This document shows positions 33,932-42,739 of a stretch of DNA of 64,000 nucleotides, one piece after another; within the stretch, counting starts at the first letter, position 1; each line of letters begins with the position of its first letter. The position numbers and the translations under genes were made by a program. This DNA is from Mycolicibacterium diernhoferi (lineage in GTDB: Bacteria; Actinomycetota; Actinomycetes; Mycobacteriales; Mycobacteriaceae), in the NCBI RefSeq assembly GCF_019456655.1, contig NZ_CP080332.1, positions 3,348,001 through 3,412,000 of the forward strand. Direction: 5' to 3'. The notes below the pieces were generated by a model. It had not been told where the DNA came from, made no database searches, and saw nothing but the letters and a program-made list of their open reading frames with translations.

Positions 33932-35407
33932 TCAGCCCAGCGTGGCGGTCCCGTCGGCCCGGACGGTGACTTTGGCCCCGGCGATGTCCTCGTCGACGCT
34001 GGCCTGGGCCTCCGAGCGGTCGGTGAGCACCGCCAGGGTGCGGCTGCCCTCGGGTGTGAGCACGGCCAGCAACGCCTTCTCGGGCAGGCCCTCCCGGTCG
34101 TAGGGGGTGGTCCAGGTCTCGACCGTGCCGGTGCCCTCCCACTCGACCTCGCCGACCCGGGTCGGTTCGGCGTCCACCGTGGACTGCACATCCTCCCAAC
34201 GGAATTCGTGGGTAGGCGGCTCGGTGCCGTACACGCCGAAGCTGTGCTTGGTGAGGTAGCCGCCGTTGGCGGTGATCAGTCCGCGGGTGCCCGGGTTGGC
34301 GGTCAGCTGCTCGGCCATGGTCGCGATGGAGTGGGTGACGTAGTTGTTCCACGGGCCGCCCGCGAAGGTCAAACCACCGGTCACGGTGAGCGGGCGCTGC
34401 GGGTCGTCCAGCGGCAGGCCGAGTTCGTTGGCCGCGACCTGGACCGCGGACGGGAAACACGAGTAGACGTCGACCAGCGCGATGTCGTCCAGGCTCGCAC
34501 CGGCCAGCTCCAGCGCACGCTTCCCGGCGATCCGGATGGCCGGTGAGCCGTAGAACTCGGCGCGGTGGATCAGCGCGTAGGTGTCGTGGGCGTCGGTCCC
34601 GGCGTACGGGAAAACCCATCGCTCCTGCGGGATCTGGAGATGGGTCGCCTTCTCCGCCGACATCACGATCAACGTCGCGCCCTGATCGACCATGTTGTTG
34701 GAATTCAGCAGCTTGGTGTACGGCGTGCTGATCATCCGGTTCGCCGGGCCGGGCTGCGCGATCTCCTCGGCCGTCAACGCCTGCTGGTTCCAGGCGTGCG
34801 GATTCTGCGCCGCCACAGCGCTGAACCGCGCCCACAGTTCACCGATGCGTTGCTGGTGCTCGGCCGGGGTGGCACCGGACTTGATGCGCAACGCCTGCTC
34901 GAACATGGGGTACACGTACGACGGTCGGTCCACACCGACGCGCACCTCCCCCGGCCCGAACAGGTTGAACTCGTCCTCGGAGCCCGGCGCGGGCGCCACC
35001 GATTCGTCCTGCTTGGTGCCCGACATCTTCTCGCCGCGGCCGCGCACCCGGGTCCGCGAACGCCAGGTCTCACCGCCGGTGATCAGCACGGCGTCGTTGC
35101 GGCCGGCCTGGATGTCCAGGCAGGCCTGGTTCACCAGGGACTGCGGCACGTTGCCGCCGATCGGCGTGTACCGCGTCGCGGCACCGTCGGCGCCGATGCG
35201 CTGGGCCAGCAGCAATCCCGCATCGCGGTAGCGCCAGGACAGCAGGTTGACCACCCGGATCGAGTCGACCGCGGCGAGCACCCGGGGGTCGGCAGCGGCG
35301 CGGGCCGCGGCCTCCATCAGGTCGACGGGTTCGGTGGTCGCGCTCTCCTCGCGCTGATTGACCTGGCCGTACCCGACGAGCACCGGGGTTCTGGGGTCGA
35401 TGGTCAC
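33932..35407 (-). CDS. Thiolase-fold acetyltransferase-like protein
   Basis: A 491-residue thiolase-superfamily protein (GTG start), the counterpart of M. tuberculosis Rv1867. N-terminal strand P-V-L-V-G-Y-G-Q-V-N, N-Q-A-C-L-D-I near the usual nucleophile loop, D-V-Y-S-C-F-P-S-A-V-Q in the middle, and N-G-G-Y-L-T-K-H-S-F-G, where the His of the thiolase G-H-P loop is kept but the context is unusual. A C-terminal ~100-residue OB-like extension is characteristic. The reaction is not established; an acyl-CoA:acyl exchange or thiolysis is inferred. Last gene of the CoA-transferase/ALDH operon. Confidence 0.78.
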   Translation of the reverse strand: MTIDPRTPVLVGYGQVNQREESATTEPVDLMEAAARAAADPRVLAAVDSIRVVNLLSWRYRDAGLLLAQRIGADGAATRYTPIGGNVPQSLVNQACLDIQAGRNDAVLITGGETWRSRTRVRGRGEKMSGTKQDESVAPAPGSEDEFNLFGPGEVRVGVDRPSYVYPMFEQALRIKSGATPAEHQQRIGELWARFSAVAAQNPHAWNQQALTAEEIAQPGPANRMISTPYTKLLNSNNMVDQGATLIVMSAEKATHLQIPQERWVFPYAGTDAHDTYALIHRAEFYGSPAIRIAGKRALELAGASLDDIALVDVYSCFPSAVQVAANELGLPLDDPQRPLTVTGGLTFAGGPWNNYVTHSIATMAEQLTANPGTRGLITANGGYLTKHSFGVYGTEPPTHEFRWEDVQSTVDAEPTRVGEVEWEGTGTVETWTTPYDREGLPEKALLAVLTPEGSRTLAVLTDRSEAQASVDEDIAGAKVTVRADGTATLG

Positions 35408-35455
35408 TGCGTATTCCTCTCGATGCGAACGAAAATGACTGTCGCGCAGCCAGGC

Positions 35456-36880
35456 TCAGGCGGGCCCGACGCGGTAGATGGATTTGAGCACCTGGTAGGC
35501 GGCCAGGCCCTCGGGGCCCAGTTCACGGCCCAGGCCGCTGGACTTCACCCCGCCGAACGGGGCATTGACGTCCAGTTGATATTCGTTGACGCCGATGGTG
35601 CCGGTGCGCACCGCCCGGGCGACATCGGTGGCGCGTTCGACATCGGGTGACCACACCGTCCCCCCGAGCCCGAACTCGCTGTCGTTGGCGATGTCGATCG
35701 CTTCCTGGTCGGTGGCGTACGGGATCACCGTGAGCACCGGTCCGAAGATCTCCTCCTGCGCGATGCGTGCCGAGTTGTCGACATCGGCGAACACCGTCGG
35801 GGCGACGAACCAGCCGCGCGGTTGATCGCCCGGAACCGAGCCGCCGGCAACGAGTTTGGCCTCGGACTTGCCGATATCGATGTACTCGAGCACCCGCTGC
35901 TGCTGACGCCGGCTCACCAATGGACCGATGTCGGTGGACTTCTGCAGCGGATCCCCCACCACCAGGCCGTCGGCCAGACCCGCCACCGCGTCGACGACCT
36001 CGGCATACCGTGAACGCGGAGCCAGGATGCGCGAACTCAGGTGGCAGGTCTGCCCGTTGTTGACGAACGAGGCCGACCGCAGTCCCTTGATGGTGGCGTC
36101 CAGATCCGCGTCATCGAGAATGATCGCCGCCGACTTCCCACCGAGTTCCAGGGTCACCGGACGCAGCAGCCGACCGCAAGCTTCGGCGATGACCCGTCCG
36201 GCGGCGGTGGACCCGGTGAAGGCCACTTTGTCCACGCCGGGGTGCGACACCAGATAGGCACCGGCCGCCGGGCCACCGGCAACGATGTTGAGCACACCGG
36301 CGGGCAGTCCGGCCTCCTCGGCCGCCTCGGCGAAAACCAGAGCGTCCAAGGCCGTTTCGGGCGCAGCTTTGAGCACCATGGTGGCGCCGGCGGCCAGCGC
36401 CGGGGCGATCTTCATGATGGCCAGCGCCTGCGGATAGTTCCACGGGGTGATGGCGGCGACGACACCGACGGCTTCCCGGCGCACGATGGTGTGCCCGATC
36501 GCCGCGGGGCGCACCTCTTCGGCCTCGGACCTGTCCAGCAGGTCGGCGTAGTACCGCAGCAGGACCGCGGGGAACATGCCGTTGGCGCCCTTGGACAGCC
36601 GGATCGGCATCCCGTTCTCCCGCGAGCACAGCTCGAAGGTGCCCGCGGCGCGCTTCTGCAGCGCGTCGGCGAACAGCCGCAGCGCCCCGGCCCGCTCCTG
36701 CGCCCCGGCCGACGACCATCCCGGCAGGGCTGCGCGTGCCGCGGCGACGGCGTCATCGATCTCTGATTCCGTTGCTGCGGAACCCAATCCGAGCTGCTGC
36801 TCGGTGGCCGCCTCGATGACCGGGGTGGCCTCGGATGCGGCGCGGAACTGTCCGGCGATGAAGACGGAGGCAGTGGTCAC
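35456..36880 (-). CDS. Aldehyde dehydrogenase family protein
   Basis: A 474-residue NAD(P)-dependent aldehyde dehydrogenase. T-P-W-N-Y-P and F-T-G-S-T-A-A-G-R cofactor motifs, general base Glu in L-E-L-G-G-K-S and the nucleophile Cys in N-N-G-Q-T-C-H are all present, with the closing E-I-F-G-P-V. GTG 36880 overlaps the CoA-transferase stop (GTGA). It oxidises an aldehyde to an acid. In the M. tuberculosis layout Rv1866 and Rv1867 have no such gene between them, as far as I recall, so it is an insertion or a lineage-specific loss elsewhere. Confidence 0.92.
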   Translation of the reverse strand: MTTASVFIAGQFRAASEATPVIEAATEQQLGLGSAATESEIDDAVAAARAALPGWSSAGAQERAGALRLFADALQKRAAGTFELCSRENGMPIRLSKGANGMFPAVLLRYYADLLDRSEAEEVRPAAIGHTIVRREAVGVVAAITPWNYPQALAIMKIAPALAAGATMVLKAAPETALDALVFAEAAEEAGLPAGVLNIVAGGPAAGAYLVSHPGVDKVAFTGSTAAGRVIAEACGRLLRPVTLELGGKSAAIILDDADLDATIKGLRSASFVNNGQTCHLSSRILAPRSRYAEVVDAVAGLADGLVVGDPLQKSTDIGPLVSRRQQQRVLEYIDIGKSEAKLVAGGSVPGDQPRGWFVAPTVFADVDNSARIAQEEIFGPVLTVIPYATDQEAIDIANDSEFGLGGTVWSPDVERATDVARAVRTGTIGVNEYQLDVNAPFGGVKSSGLGRELGPEGLAAYQVLKSIYRVGPA

Positions 36881-39249
36881 GGTGCGGTCCTCTGGTCGCT
36901 GGTGCTGCCGATCAGCACGCTGTTCTCGAATAAAACACCGTCGGCGACGAGGCGGTCGATCTCGTTCTGGTCCAGGCCGAGTGCGCGGTGCGCGATGTCG
37001 CGGGTGTGCTCACCGGCGGTCGGCGCGGGACGCAGGTCGCCGCGCGGGATCCGCCGATACCGCGCGGGTCCGGTCTCGCTGGGCATCGCTTCCTCGAACA
37101 GCGGGTGCTCCAGACCGCTGTAGAGCGAACGGAACTGCAGCTGGACATCGTCGAGCACATCCGCCGGGCGGTTCATCGGCCCGGCCGCGATACCGGCCTT
37201 CTGCAGTTGCTCGGTGATCTCGAACTTGTCCCGGCCGCTGGTGTAGGCACCCAGGATGGCCGTCAATGCAGCGCCACCCTCGGGCAGATCGATGCCGATC
37301 AGGGCAGCCAGGGTGTCCCGGTCGGACTGGTCGCGCACCGAGATGACGCACCATTCGTCGTCCCCGGCGCACGGGCAGACCGCGTGCACCGCGGGATCCT
37401 CGGTGATGGGCAGGCCCGACTGCGCGGCGGCTTCGGCGACGTACTCCACGGCGAGCTGGTTGACCGCCACCTCGGCCTGCGAGATGTGCACGTGCGCACC
37501 GGTTGCGGTGCGCTCGCGGTGGATCAGCGCGGCCAGCGCGCCGATCGCGGTGATCCGCGCCGCCACGTGGTCGGGGAACACGGTGGTGGCGTCGAAGAAC
37601 TGCGAGGACTTCTCCTCCTGCCCACCCGCGGCGCGCCACAGTCGGGTCACCCCGGTGGTGGCACGCACCAGCGGGCCGTAACCCATCCGGGCGCTCCACG
37701 GACCGGTGGCCCCGAAGGCGCTGCTTTCGGCCAGGACCACGGTCGGGTTCAGCTTCTGCAGCACCTCATAGGAGAACCCCAGGGCGTCGAGCGTTCCCGG
37801 TTTGAAGTTGGCGAACACCGCGTCGGTCCGGCCGACCAGCGACTTGAAGATCTCCGCACCCTCGGGATTGCGCAGGTTCACACCGAAGCTGAGTTCGTTG
37901 CGGTGGGTGAGCGCCCAGGACGGGCTCATCGCCTGCCCGGGTGCGGTCTGTCGCAACCCGTCCGGGTAGGCCGCGCTCTCCACCTTGACCACCCGGGCAC
38001 CCAGATCGGCGAACAGCCGGCCGAGTTCCCCGCCGGCGACGATCACGCCGAGGTCCAGGATCCGCAATCCCTCGAACGGCCGTTGCCCGCTCTTGCGGGG
38101 CCGACCCGGTGTGTTCCGCGCGGCCCGCCACTGCGGTTCGGCGTGCTCGTGCGCGGGCGTGGTCAGGCCGCGGTGGGTTCCGTCGACGACGAACGGGCCG
38201 ACGGGCACGGTGACGGTGTCCCCGCCGGCGGTGGGCATCGGCGCGAGCGCGCCGACGGCACGGAAGTGGTCGGAGGCCAGCGCCTCGGCCGGGGTCTGCA
38301 CGGCCGCGATCGGGACTCCGCGGGACTGGCCCTGCTCCACCAGATCCGCCATCGACTGGTCGGCGAACAGCTCCCCGATCGCCGCGTTGAGCTGCTTGGA
38401 GGCGGCGAATCGTGCGGCGATGGAGTCGAATTCGGGGCCGGCGAACTCCTGCGGTTCACCGAGCCAGGCCCGCATGCCGCGCCACTGGCGCGCCGACAGC
38501 AGGCAGATCCGCACGAAACCGTCGCGACAGCCGAAGGTCGGATAGATCTGCTGGTTGCGGGGACGCCCGCGCCAGCCGCCGGAGCGCTTGAGCCCGGACG
38601 CCGCCTGCCCCTGCGAACCGAAGGGCGGGTCGAGTGCCTGCACGACCGCCTCGAAGCGGGAGAAGTCGATGTAGTCACCGCCGCCGTGCCGGAGTTGGTG
38701 GTAGTAGGCGGCCAGTACGGCCCACGCCGCCTGCGCCGCGGCGGTCGCCGTCGCGATGCCCGTCGGCGGCAGCACCGGCGTGCCGGTGGCCGGCCCCGAA
38801 CGCGACAGTGCGGTGGACATGGCATAGAACACCGCGTCGGTGCCCTGCCAGGACCGGTAGGGCCCGTCGGTCCCGAAGTCGGTGACCGACATCGCCACCA
38901 GTTCGGGATGCCGGTCGGCCAGTTCCGCGCAGGAGGTACCGAAGGCGGCGGTCAAAGCACCGTCGTCGACGACGATGTCCGCGCCGGTGACCAACTCGTC
39001 GAAGCGCCGCCGGTCGGCGTCGGCGGCGGGGTCCAGGGTGGTGATGCGTTTGTTGGCATTGTTGAGGGCGAACGGCACGCTGGTGCCGCCGACGAGCGGG
39101 GCGGCGCCGCGGTCCGCCTGCTCACCGGGCAGTTGGATCTTGAGCACATCGGCCCCCAGATCGGCCAGCAGCCGGGTGACGCCCGCGGCGTCCTCGCCGG
39201 TCAGGTCGAGAATACGGACGCCCGCCAGCAGGGGCTGCGGGGTCGTCAC
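36877..39249 (-). CDS. Tandem family III CoA-transferase (CaiB/BaiF), two domains fused
   Basis: A 790-residue protein made of two CaiB/BaiF domains in a row: one from residue ~5 to 370 (I-L-D-L-T-G-E-D-A-A-G-V-T-R-L-L-A-D-L-G-A-D) and a second from ~395 (L-R-I-L-D-L-G-V-I-V-A-G-G-E-L-G-R-L-F-A-D-L-G-A-R-V-V-K-V-E). Only the second has the full V-V-K-V-E-S and R-N-E-L-S family segment; the first may be degenerate. Family III enzymes move CoA between carboxylic acids. It matches Rv1866 in length and position and leads a three-gene operon with ALDH and a thiolase-like protein, likely a small acid-activation pathway. Confidence 0.88.
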   Translation of the reverse strand: MTTPQPLLAGVRILDLTGEDAAGVTRLLADLGADVLKIQLPGEQADRGAAPLVGGTSVPFALNNANKRITTLDPAADADRRRFDELVTGADIVVDDGALTAAFGTSCAELADRHPELVAMSVTDFGTDGPYRSWQGTDAVFYAMSTALSRSGPATGTPVLPPTGIATATAAAQAAWAVLAAYYHQLRHGGGDYIDFSRFEAVVQALDPPFGSQGQAASGLKRSGGWRGRPRNQQIYPTFGCRDGFVRICLLSARQWRGMRAWLGEPQEFAGPEFDSIAARFAASKQLNAAIGELFADQSMADLVEQGQSRGVPIAAVQTPAEALASDHFRAVGALAPMPTAGGDTVTVPVGPFVVDGTHRGLTTPAHEHAEPQWRAARNTPGRPRKSGQRPFEGLRILDLGVIVAGGELGRLFADLGARVVKVESAAYPDGLRQTAPGQAMSPSWALTHRNELSFGVNLRNPEGAEIFKSLVGRTDAVFANFKPGTLDALGFSYEVLQKLNPTVVLAESSAFGATGPWSARMGYGPLVRATTGVTRLWRAAGGQEEKSSQFFDATTVFPDHVAARITAIGALAALIHRERTATGAHVHISQAEVAVNQLAVEYVAEAAAQSGLPITEDPAVHAVCPCAGDDEWCVISVRDQSDRDTLAALIGIDLPEGGAALTAILGAYTSGRDKFEITEQLQKAGIAAGPMNRPADVLDDVQLQFRSLYSGLEHPLFEEAMPSETGPARYRRIPRGDLRPAPTAGEHTRDIAHRALGLDQNEIDRLVADGVLFENSVLIGSTSDQRTAP

Positions 39250-39333
39250 AGCGTCATCTCCAGCACGCTGGACACCCTATCGCGTCAGTTCGCTAACTTA
39301 GGTAGACAACCGCGGCACGTACAATTACTAACG

Positions 39334-40110
39334 ATGTCTGATGCCCGCGCGGTGGCCCCACCGATCGAACTGCCCGCCCACCCGCTGGTGGGGCAGCTTT
39401 CTGCGCTGCACCACTTCCGGATTTACGTCGACGTCGCGGTGGTCGTGGTGGTCCTCGCGCTCACCAATCTGGTGGCGCATTTCACCACGCCCTGGGCGAA
39501 CGTCGTGATCGTGCCCGCCGCCGCCATCGGTCTGGTGGCGCTGATGCGCTCCCGCGGGCTGGGCTGGGCGGAACTGGGATTGGGCCGCGAGCACTGGCGC
39601 TCGGGCGCCGGGTACGCGGCCGCGGTCGCCGGGCTGGTGCTCCTGGTCATCGCCATCGGCGCCTTGCTGCCGTGGACGCGCCCGATGTTCATGAACAACC
39701 ACTACGCCACGTTGTCCGGCGCCCTGATCGCCTCGATGGTCATCATCCCGTTGCAGACCGTCATCCCCGAGGAACTCGCGTTCCGCGGGGTTCTGCACGG
39801 CACCCTCGATCGCGCGTGGGGTTTCCGCGGGGTCGCGGCCGCCGGGTCGCTGCTGTTCGGCCTCTGGCATATCGCCAGTTCGTTCGGCCTGACCAGCGGC
39901 AACGTCGGCTTCTCCCGCATCCTCGGCGGTGGCGTGTTCGGCATGGTCGCCGGTGTGGTGGGCGCCGTCATCGCGACGGCCGCGGCCGGCTTCGTCTTCA
40001 CCTGGTTGCGCCGGCGCAGTGGCAGCCTGATCGCGCCCATCGCGCTGCACTGGTCGCTCAACGGCATGGGCGCGCTGGCCGCCGCGTTGGTCTGGCACGC
40101 GTCCACCTGA
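39334..40110 (+). CDS. CPBP family intramembrane metalloprotease
   Basis: A 258-residue membrane protein with about seven hydrophobic segments and the three CPBP (Abi) motifs: P-E-E-L-A-F-R-G-V-L, F-G-L-W-H-I, and H-W-S-L-N-G. These motifs carry the Glu/His zinc ligands of glutamic-type CAAX proteases. ATG 39334 fits M. tuberculosis Rv1863c in length and position. Role in mycobacteria is unknown. A long open frame upstream of this ATG is antisense to the CoA-transferase and is not coding. Confidence 0.9.
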   Translation: MSDARAVAPPIELPAHPLVGQLSALHHFRIYVDVAVVVVVLALTNLVAHFTTPWANVVIVPAAAIGLVALMRSRGLGWAELGLGREHWRSGAGYAAAVAGLVLLVIAIGALLPWTRPMFMNNHYATLSGALIASMVIIPLQTVIPEELAFRGVLHGTLDRAWGFRGVAAAGSLLFGLWHIASSFGLTSGNVGFSRILGGGVFGMVAGVVGAVIATAAAGFVFTWLRRRSGSLIAPIALHWSLNGMGALAAALVWHAST

Positions 40111-40146
40111 CCGCGGCAGACCTGACCTCGGCGGCCGGCGCCCCTG

Positions 40147-40180
40147 CCGGCTAGGACTTCTTCCCGGCTAGGACTTCTTC
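40147..40180. repeat. Perfect 17-bp tandem duplication over a stop codon
   Basis: CCGGCTAGGACTTCTTC occurs twice without a gap (40147-40163 and 40164-40180). On the minus strand the unit encodes the last residues of the GlsB-type gene and its TAG, so the gene end is followed by a copy of itself. It is likely a recent slippage event. Confidence 0.85.
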
Positions 40181-40470
40181 GTCACCAGGCCGACGATCCA
40201 CAGCAGGATCACCGAGCCCAGCACTGCGGTGAACAGCGTGAACCACCAACCCCCACCTGCGGTGTCGACGAAGAAGCTGAGCAGAAAACCACCGATGAGC
40301 GCACCGACGATGCCGATCACGATGTTCATCAGGATGCCGGAGCCACCGCCCTTGACGATCTTTCCGGCTATCCAGCCGGCGATGGCACCGATGATGATGT
40401 AGCCGATCCAACCGACGCTCGTCTGCGTCGTCGAGCGAGCAAGAAATTCCGTAGCGGCCAGCATGTCCAT
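40168..40470 (-). CDS. GlsB/YeaQ/YmgE family small membrane protein
   Basis: A 100-residue membrane protein with three hydrophobic helices and the family motif G-x-I-A-G-W-I-A-G-K-I-V-K-G-G-G followed by G-x-x-G-A-x-I-G-G-F. ATG 40470 has a GGAG 9 bp upstream and gives the length of M. tuberculosis Rv1861 (about 101 aa). A function in membrane stress is proposed for relatives but not proven. Its 3' end is duplicated in tandem. A short GCCCGGC/GCCGGGC hairpin (40507-40526) lies in its leader region. Confidence 0.88.
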   Translation of the reverse strand: MDMLAATEFLARSTTQTSVGWIGYIIIGAIAGWIAGKIVKGGGSGILMNIVIGIVGALIGGFLLSFFVDTAGGGWWFTLFTAVLGSVILLWIVGLVTKKS

Positions 40471-40552
40471 GAGCGAACTCCTGCCTGTAAACCCTTGTCG
40501 GGCGACGCCCGGCCCCAATGCCGGGCTGCCTTCTGGTCTACCGGGGTCCGGT

Positions 40553-40585
40553 AACGATCGTGCCCGCCAAACGGGCACGATCGTT
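40553..40585 (-). terminator. Intrinsic terminator of apa
   Basis: A perfect 14-bp stem (40553-40566 with 40572-40585) and a CCAAA loop, 23 bp after the apa stop on the minus strand. Very stable; only a weak T-run follows. Confidence 0.85.
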
Positions 40586-40608
40586 CATCGTCACAGACCT
40601 GGGGGTAA

Positions 40609-41664
40609 CTAGGCCGGCAGCATCCCGGGCGCGGTGTTCGGGTCGACCGGCACCGGCACCCCGACACCCGGACGGGCGGGAGGCGCATTCGGATCCGGCG
40701 GCGGAGCGTTCGGGTCCGGGGGCGTGTTCGGGTCGGCCGGCGGCGGCGGGGGCGGAGCCGGCGGAGTCCACGGCCGGATCGACTCGGCCAGCGCCACCGC
40801 GGCGCCCTGGTCGACCGGGTTGTTGGCGGTGCCGAGCCACACCACGAACCAGCGCTCCGGCGCCCGGCTGCCCCGTGCGGCACCGGCCGCCGGCGCACCG
40901 ACCACACCGGCCCAGATCTGACCGGTGGGCTTGTCGGTATCGGTGAACTTGACCTCGTAGTAGGACGCGGAGCCGGTGAGATCACCCGCGCTCAGCGGCG
41001 TGGTCTGCTGGCCGAGCCGGGTCCCCGGGAACGGCATGAAGAACTCGCCCATATCGGACGCGAGCCGGGCTGCAGCCTTGGCGTTGTCGGCCTCGGATCC
41101 GGCGAACAGCTTGAGGTCCAGACGCCCCAGCAGGACGCTGGTGTCGCTGGGCGACTGCTCGGTACCGGGCGGCGGGATCTTGGTCAGCAGCGCCTGGCCG
41201 TAGGACAGCTGGGTGGCGTCGGCCACCTTCCATCCCTCGGGCAGCAGATAGCTGAACCCACCCGGGGCGTTGTTGACCCGGCCGGGTTCCGGCTCGGGCG
41301 CGGGCGGCTCGGCGGCAGCATTCGGATCGGGTGCCGGCGCGTTCGGGTCGACGGGCGGAGCATTGGGATCCGGCGGCGGCGCGTTCGGGTCCGCGGGCGG
41401 CGGGGGCGGAACGCCCGGCGGCAGCGGGTCGGCCGGCGGCGCCGGATCGACCGGAGGAGCCGGCGCGACGGGCTCACCCGGCAGCGCCGGGGCGGGCGGG
41501 GCCGGCTCGACGGGCGCGGGTGCGGGCGGCACCGGCTCCGCGTACGACACGGCGACCGGAAGCGTCAGGGCCGCCCCGGAGGCAACCGCGGCAGCCGCCG
41601 CTACCGCCGCAAGCCTCGTCGAGAGTCGCCTGCGGTGTGAGTCATTCACGTCCGACTGATCCAT
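40609..41664 (-). CDS. apa: Alanine/proline-rich secreted antigen Apa (FAP)
   Basis: A 351-residue secreted protein. A basic N-terminus and a hydrophobic signal ([15 protein letters not shown]) end at S-Y-A-E. Two Pro-rich arms frame a central folded domain of about 170 residues ([21 protein letters not shown]). The arms contain repeated D-P-N-A-P units before and after the domain. Apa is a mannosylated fibronectin-binding surface and culture-filtrate protein of mycobacteria; Thr/Ser glycosylation sites in the arms are fewer here than in M. tuberculosis. It is followed by a strong terminator. In M. tuberculosis apa neighbours modABC, which are absent here. Confidence 0.93.
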   Translation of the reverse strand: MDQSDVNDSHRRRLSTRLAAVAAAAAVASGAALTLPVAVSYAEPVPPAPAPVEPAPPAPALPGEPVAPAPPVDPAPPADPLPPGVPPPPPADPNAPPPDPNAPPVDPNAPAPDPNAAAEPPAPEPEPGRVNNAPGGFSYLLPEGWKVADATQLSYGQALLTKIPPPGTEQSPSDTSVLLGRLDLKLFAGSEADNAKAAARLASDMGEFFMPFPGTRLGQQTTPLSAGDLTGSASYYEVKFTDTDKPTGQIWAGVVGAPAAGAARGSRAPERWFVVWLGTANNPVDQGAAVALAESIRPWTPPAPPPPPPADPNTPPDPNAPPPDPNAPPARPGVGVPVPVDPNTAPGMLPA

Positions 41665-41999
41665 GGGGAAGAAAATACCGTGTTACAGCCGTGACGCAAG
41701 TGTGAGTTGCTCTTAGAGTGCACAGCGGCGATGTTGCTGAGCTACACATACGCCGACGCAGTTAGCTGTAGCACCAATTGCTGAGTTTGCCGCCCACGAC
41801 GGAGCGCACCGGTGACGCTCGGGTGCGCCGCGCGGACCGCCGGTGGGGGTTCTGCACTGCACGTCGCCGCCGGTCCGCCAGACGTTACGAGGGCCGCCGC
41901 TTCCGGACCGCCGCTCTGGCGCGTCGAATTTCGTCACGTAGCTACCGTCCAGTAACATAATCGCAACGCGCTGGCTTCAGCGTCGACCAAGGAGGTTCC
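41665..41999. other. 335-bp divergent intergenic region apa / SDR-like gene
   Basis: No gene is seen. The left part is less GC-rich than its surroundings and should hold the apa promoter; a GCTACA (41741-41746) / TGTAGC (41767-41772) dyad and two TTGCTGAG copies lie in it. The right part has an AT-rich TAACATAAT (41953-41961) that could be a -10 for the SDR-like gene, whose AAGGAGG ribosome site is at 41989-41995. In M. tuberculosis the mod genes fill this place. Confidence 0.5.
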
Positions 42000-42671
42000 A
42001 TGGAGATGCTCGTCACCGGCGGCGATACCGAACTCGGTCGCGCCATCGCCAGTGGATTCCGGGACGCGGGCCACAACGTGGTGATCGCAGGATCCCAGCG
42101 CGCCGAGCTCGAAGTGGCCGCCAAGGAACTCGACGTCCGGTACGTCGTCTTCGACACCAACGACACCGCCACCCTCGACACGGCGCGCAGTGCGTTCCCG
42201 CAGCACCTCGACGGCATCGTCAACGTGCCCGCACCGCGCTGGGACGCCGGCGACCCGCGCACCCACACGCTGGCCGACCGGGCCGCGACGTGGCGCCACG
42301 CGCTCGACACCACCGTGCTGTCGGCGGTGCTGACGACCGCGGTCCTCGGCGACCAGCTGAGCTCCGGCGGATCGATCATCAACGTCGTGCCGACCAACCC
42401 CGCCGAGGGCAGCGCCGACGCCGCCATCAAGGCCGCCCTGGCGAGCTGGACGGCCGGTCAGGCCGCCCACTTCGGCATCCGTGGCATCACCATCAACCTC
42501 GTCGCGGCGGGCCGCAGCGCCGACTCCGGGTACGACGGCCTCGACCGCGGATCCGCCTCCACCGCCGACGAAATCACCCGTTTGGCACTGTTTCTCACCA
42601 CGCCGGCGGCCCGGCACATCACCGGCGAGACGCTGCACGTCAGCCAGGGTGCACTCGCCAGCTTCGGCTGA
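42000..42671 (+). CDS. SDR-like protein lacking the catalytic Tyr
   Basis: A 223-residue SDR-fold protein, counterpart of M. tuberculosis Rv1856c, behind AAGGAGG. The dinucleotide motif is altered to T-G-G-D-T-E-L-G, and at the active site the Tyr of Y-x-x-x-K is replaced by Asp (D140-A-A-I-K144), so normal SDR chemistry is unlikely. The C-terminal I-T-G-E-T-L-H-V-S-Q-G strand is kept. It may bind a nucleotide or act as a structural or regulatory partner of the LLM flavin enzyme encoded next to it. Confidence 0.8.
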   Translation: MEMLVTGGDTELGRAIASGFRDAGHNVVIAGSQRAELEVAAKELDVRYVVFDTNDTATLDTARSAFPQHLDGIVNVPAPRWDAGDPRTHTLADRAATWRHALDTTVLSAVLTTAVLGDQLSSGGSIINVVPTNPAEGSADAAIKAALASWTAGQAAHFGIRGITINLVAAGRSADSGYDGLDRGSASTADEITRLALFLTTPAARHITGETLHVSQGALASFG

Positions 42672-42739
42672 GATATTCCATCGTTCGCCCCGAGCTGAAA
42701 CGGGGTGGTCACGGCACCCGACTGTGGTTTCGTGACACC

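Noticed and set aside
36988..39333. Very long rightward open frame (about 780 codons) leading into the CPBP gene
   Set aside because: It is antisense to the CoA-transferase gene, which has all family motifs; high GC content creates such open frames. The CPBP gene starts at ATG 39334.
41741..41772. GCTACA/TGTAGC dyad upstream of apa as a defined operator
   Set aside because: Only 6-bp arms with a 20-bp spacer; too weak to call on its own.
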